A stretch of 64,000 bases of DNA from Blautia schinkii DSM 10518 (GTDB lineage Bacteria > Bacillota > Clostridia > Lachnospirales > Lachnospiraceae): positions 62,001-126,000 of the forward strand of contig JNKJ01000014.1 in assembly GCA_000702025.1 (NCBI GenBank). The letters are read 5' to 3'. The position numbers and the translations under genes are program-made. Of the stretch, positions 61,432 to 64,000 are shown piece by piece (position 1 is the first letter of the stretch; every line of letters begins with the position of its first letter). Under the pieces are notes generated by a model. It made no database searches and was not told the DNA's origin. It saw nothing but the letters and a program-made list of their open reading frames with translations.

Positions 61432-61620
61432 CTTATAACCGTCAAGTTCCGGCATCATGATGTCGATGATGACTAGATCAATCTGTTTGGAGTCTGCCTG
61501 TTTCAGCGCCTCCACGCCGTTTTCAGCCTGCACCACGGAATACCCGTCCTTTTCTATATACAGCCGCAAAAGTTCACGGATTTCTTTTTCATCATCCACA
61601 ATAAGAATCGTCTGGTTCAC
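61432..61620 (-). pseudogene. Response-regulator receiver fragment fused to the FtsX remnant
   Basis: GTG 61620 (behind GGAGGGGGAAATC) starts a receiver domain: ILIVDDEKEIREL and the phospho-acceptor Asp in LVIIDIMMPELDGYK. Directly after that Lys the frame continues into permease sequence. The second half of the receiver, the winged helix, and presumably the kinase and ATPase genes of the old locus are gone. Confidence 0.78.
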
Positions 61621-61734
61621 GATTTCCCCCTCCTTTTTATTGTTCACCGCCATACTGCAAGGCTATTGTAACAGCCGAACCTTTCAGTTTATCCAATCGA
61701 ACCTTAACATTACCTTAAACTTCTTTGTAAAACA

Positions 61735-61770
61735 AAAAGCACAATCAATTTAAAAATCGGTTGTGCTTTT
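61735..61770 (-). terminator. Terminator of the GntR-ABC operon
   Basis: AAAAGCACAA / TTGTGCTTTT with a 16-base loop; on the minus strand the stem is followed by TGTTTT. It lies six bases beyond the stop of the 31-residue gene. Confidence 0.75.
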
Positions 61771-61775
61771 GAAGG

Positions 61776-61871
61776 TTATTTTTTGTTTCGATTACGGAAT
61801 TTTTTAATGAGTATATTTCGCACTACAATGGCGACAATCGCCAATACGACAAATCCAATAACTTCCCACAT
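61776..61871 (-). CDS. 31-residue membrane peptide
   Basis: ATG 61871 behind AGAGGAGTAAAGCT encodes MWEVIGFVVLAIVAIVVRNI and a basic tail (KKFRNRNKK). One transmembrane helix with a positive cytoplasmic end. It is last in the GntR-ABC operon, 13 bases after the permease stop and just before the terminator, so it is probably a real small protein, perhaps an accessory subunit. Confidence 0.65.
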   Translation of the reverse strand: MWEVIGFVVLAIVAIVVRNILIKKFRNRNKK

Positions 61872-61884
61872 AGCTTTACTCCTC

Positions 61885-62535
61885 TCACACACTCTTCTTC
61901 TGTACGATTTGAATGGATGCCGTTACCGACAGGACGATGATGATCGCCATAACACCTACACCGCCTAATAGCAGCAAGGCGCTGTTTTGCAGGAAGCCCA
62001 GGTTAAAGCCGTTTGTATCTCCCATAAGCAGCCGGACGATATAGTAAAACAGCAAAAAGCCAACTGTTGGAACAAACATAAACATCTTGCCCTTGATGGA
62101 GCCAAAGCGATAATAGCCCGGAATCTGGACACCTGCATAAATACAGAACAGTATAGCACAAAGAAGGAAAGTTCCTATCATTTCCGGCAAGGTCAGGGCG
62201 CTATTCTTAAAGCGCAGGATAAATGCCTGCACGCCCAGAGTGATCAACAATGCCAGAAAGCCCATCGCAAATATAATCAGGTATCTTCCGGCAACCAAGG
62301 CGCTTTTTTTTGCCGGGAGGAAACCATAGAAGCGTTCCATACTGTTCTTCTCCACCACGGAAAACGTATAGCCGGTGGTCATGGCCATGACTGTGGCAGC
62401 AAAGGACAGCCCCTCAAAGAGCGTACCTGTGAAAAATGTGATGAGCAGCGGCACCAGAAGTACCAGCAGCATAGATTTCAAGTAGGGTTTCAGAAGCAGG
62501 TAGTCCAGCTTCATACATTTCACGGAAAGGTTCAT
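61885..62535 (-). CDS. ABC-2-type transporter permease
   Basis: 216 residues with six predicted transmembrane helices and the conserved EKNSMERFYGFLPAKKS (SVVEKNSMERFYGFLP) cytoplasmic loop of short ABC-2 permeases found with GntR/YtrA-type operons. Its ATG overlaps the ATPase stop (ATGA), giving translational coupling. A second ATG seven codons on (MKLDYLLLKPYL) is an alternative start. Confidence 0.88.
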   Translation of the reverse strand: MNLSVKCMKLDYLLLKPYLKSMLLVLLVPLLITFFTGTLFEGLSFAATVMAMTTGYTFSVVEKNSMERFYGFLPAKKSALVAGRYLIIFAMGFLALLITLGVQAFILRFKNSALTLPEMIGTFLLCAILFCIYAGVQIPGYYRFGSIKGKMFMFVPTVGFLLFYYIVRLLMGDTNGFNLGFLQNSALLLLGGVGVMAIIIVLSVTASIQIVQKKSV

Positions 62536-63398
62536 CTCATCGCCTCCTTCTCAGCCTGCCGGCTTACAAATACTACAATATCGTCAATCGTTGCCTGCAG
62601 GGTATCAGTTTGCATATTTTCCGGTACGTCCTGTGTCCGAATAAGAGCTTCGTATCCCGTGGCAAAGGTTCTGACTCCAATCAGCAGATTCTCCAGATCT
62701 GGCGTCAGGTTTTTTTTGTCCCCGCTGACAATGCGGTATCCCTCGACAAAATCCTCCTTGCTCCCCGTGAAAATCATCTTGCCAAGGTTGATGTAGGTAA
62801 TATAGTCCGCTATCTTCTCAAGGTCGCTGGTGATATGGGTGGAAAAAAGAACGCTGTGCCGTCCGTCCTCAATATATCCGGAAAGGATTTCCAGCAGTTC
62901 GTCACGGGAAACAGGATCAAGGCCGCTTGTCGGTTCGTCCAGAATCAGGAGCTTCGCGTCATAGGAAAAGGCGCAGGCCAGCATAAGCTTCATCTGCATC
63001 CCTTTGGATAGCTCCTTGACACGCTTCTCCTTTGCGATACGGAATTTTGTTAGCATGGACCAATAGGTTTTACTGCTCCATCCGGTGTAAAAAAGAGAAT
63101 ATGCCTTTTCCACATCAGCCATATTCCACTCGTCTACAAAGTAGCTGTTATCAAACACCACTCCTATATCCCGTTTAATCTCCTGCTCCTGCGCAAGATT
63201 GTCTTTCCCGAATACGGTTATGCTGCCGCTGTCGGGTTCAACCATATTGAGGATGGATTTGATGGTCGTTGTTTTGCCCGACCCATTAGGTCCGATCAGA
63301 CCCATGATAAACCCCTCCGGCAGAGAGAATGTGATATTGTCGAGGGTAAAATCCGCATAAGTTTTTGAGAGTGCTGTTACCTCCAGCATATTATTCAT
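62532..63398 (-). CDS. ABC transporter ATPase (YtrB/CcmA-like)
   Basis: 288 residues. Walker A GPNGSGKTT, signature LSKGMQMK, Walker B LLILDEPTSGLDP and H-loop STHIT. C-terminal ~70-residue extension as in ABC-2 export ATPases. I start at ATG 63398 (AGGAGGATTTATC before it); the frame is open much further upstream but that part only shadows the GntR gene. Overlaps the end of the GntR gene by 8 bases. Confidence 0.94.
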   Translation of the reverse strand: MNNMLEVTALSKTYADFTLDNITFSLPEGFIMGLIGPNGSGKTTTIKSILNMVEPDSGSITVFGKDNLAQEQEIKRDIGVVFDNSYFVDEWNMADVEKAYSLFYTGWSSKTYWSMLTKFRIAKEKRVKELSKGMQMKLMLACAFSYDAKLLILDEPTSGLDPVSRDELLEILSGYIEDGRHSVLFSTHITSDLEKIADYITYINLGKMIFTGSKEDFVEGYRIVSGDKKNLTPDLENLLIGVRTFATGYEALIRTQDVPENMQTDTLQATIDDIVVFVSRQAEKEAMR

Positions 63399-63774
63399 GA
63401 TAAATCCTCCTGCATTGTTCTTGAAATAGCGTACATATTTCTTCCTCGGTGGTCCCTGCCTTTCGAGCTTTTTGAAGTGCCTGGTCCATAAGCGATTTTG
63501 CTTCATCAAGCAGATGAGTCTTGATAGTCTCCGAACTTTTTTCTGCAACGAAACAGCCTCTTCCCTGAACCGTTTGCAGATAACCCTCGTTCTCCAACTC
63601 CGTATAGGCACGGTTGACGGTCAAAACCCCGACCTTGAGTTCCTTGGCCAGAGACCGAAGGGAAGGCAGCGTATCGCCCGGCGCAAGCTCGTCACTTAAA
63701 ATGGCCTGAATAATCTGGCGCTTGATTTGTTCATAGATAGGGCCTTCATAGTTATTGGATACGACAATCTTCAC
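63391..63774 (-). CDS. GntR-family repressor (YtrA subfamily)
   Basis: 127 residues: winged helix PIYEQIKRQIIQAILSDEL, LPSLRSLAKELKVGVLTVNR, QGRGCFV, then the short ~45-residue helical dimerisation tail of YtrA proteins. GTG 63774 chosen because GGGGAGGAGAAGCC precedes it and the family N-terminus begins there. First gene of the operon with the ABC transporter. Its probable operator covers the promoter. Confidence 0.92.
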   Translation of the reverse strand: MKIVVSNNYEGPIYEQIKRQIIQAILSDELAPGDTLPSLRSLAKELKVGVLTVNRAYTELENEGYLQTVQGRGCFVAEKSSETIKTHLLDEAKSLMDQALQKARKAGTTEEEICTLFQEQCRRIYHE

Positions 63775-63800
63775 GGCTTCTCCTCCCCATGCAACAGCAT

Positions 63801-63854
63801 ATACTGTTATACTGTTATGCCAATCAGTATAACAGTATTGTGTTTTCATGTCAA
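63801..63854 (-). promoter_or_regulatory. Promoter and perfect inverted-repeat operator of the GntR-ABC operon
   Basis: Minus strand TTGACA (63854-63849), 17-bp spacer, TATACT (63831-63826). ATACTGTTATACT (63801-63813) and AGTATAACAGTAT (63826-63838) form a perfect 13-bp inverted repeat with a 12-bp centre. One arm contains the -10 box and the other lies just downstream, around the transcription start: a clear repressor site. Confidence 0.85.
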
Positions 63855-63940
63855 TAGGATATTCAAAGTGTAAATTTTGCCTCTGGCTTACAATGAACCC
63901 CTCTTTTGGTTAAACCAGAGAGAAATAAAAGACCCCGCTG

Positions 63941-64000
63941 TCATTCTTTAGGCAGGACGTCAATGCCGCCGCTATTCCCCGGATCTTTTGGGTTGTAACT
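63941..64000 (-). CDS. C-terminal end of a gene continuing beyond the window
   Basis: An open frame enters from the right edge and ends at TGA 63943-63941 with YNPKDPGNSGGIDVLPKE. Too short to assign. Nothing else is seen between it and the GntR promoter. Confidence 0.45.
   Translation of the reverse strand, partial: SYNPKDPGNSGGIDVLPKE

Overview
The window looks like a chromosomal segment of a gut Lachnospiraceae (Clostridium cluster XIVa) bacterium. Supporting signs are moderate-to-low GC, strong AGGAGG ribosome sites, an ileS T-box leader, a CIRCE/HrcA-type heat-shock operator, a Spo0A-type DNA-binding protein and several families common in that group (DUF6809, DUF3847, DUF3784, DUF1653). 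Species assignment is not possible from sequence alone.

Bases 1-16,000 hold three paralogous, very large secreted surface proteins built of Ig-like 'YTG' repeats and ending in the same ~190-residue module. Two of them (7980-11804 and 11976-15899) converge. They share a perfect 121-bp inverted repeat covering ribosome site, start codon and signal peptide, so recombination between the copies would invert about 8 kb and exchange promoters between two intact genes. All three genes carry a conserved 3'-UTR motif. A HipA-like protein, a divergent DUF4143-type ATPase and a stand-alone Spo0A-C-like regulator with 10-bp-phased repeats upstream lie among them.

Bases 16,100-26,600 are housekeeping: glgP directly downstream of T-box-controlled ileS, dacA, a DEDDh exonuclease, a nucleoside hydrolase and hsp20 with a CIRCE operator.

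Bases 26,581-39,162 are a 12.6-kb integrative mobilizable element. It is bounded by a 15-bp direct repeat that is itself half of the hsp20 CIRCE operator. It encodes a Tn916-like integrase, excisionase, VapE and CHC2 replication proteins, a MobQ-type relaxase with a recognisable oriT, XRE regulators, a Rep-like protein, and an AT-rich KAP-family NTPase as probable cargo. Four of its core genes appear to start with TTG.

Bases 39,200-49,500 hold a DUF305 metal-binding-type protein, HtrA, a nitroreductase, a three-gene hypothetical operon, an isochorismatase-family hydrolase and a two-component system/FtsX-type ABC transporter module. Bases 49,564-56,337 encode a giant kinase-ATPase-GAF-diguanylate cyclase protein, divergent from a 500-residue HTH regulator with many ATGACA half-sites between them.

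Bases 56,340-61,650 are a graveyard of decayed genes (response regulator, methyltransferase, transglutaminase, HEAT-repeat, BtrH-like, AraC, FtsX). Several are fused by internal deletions. The window closes with an intact GntR-ABC operon whose promoter lies inside a perfect 13-bp inverted repeat, and the last codons of one more gene.
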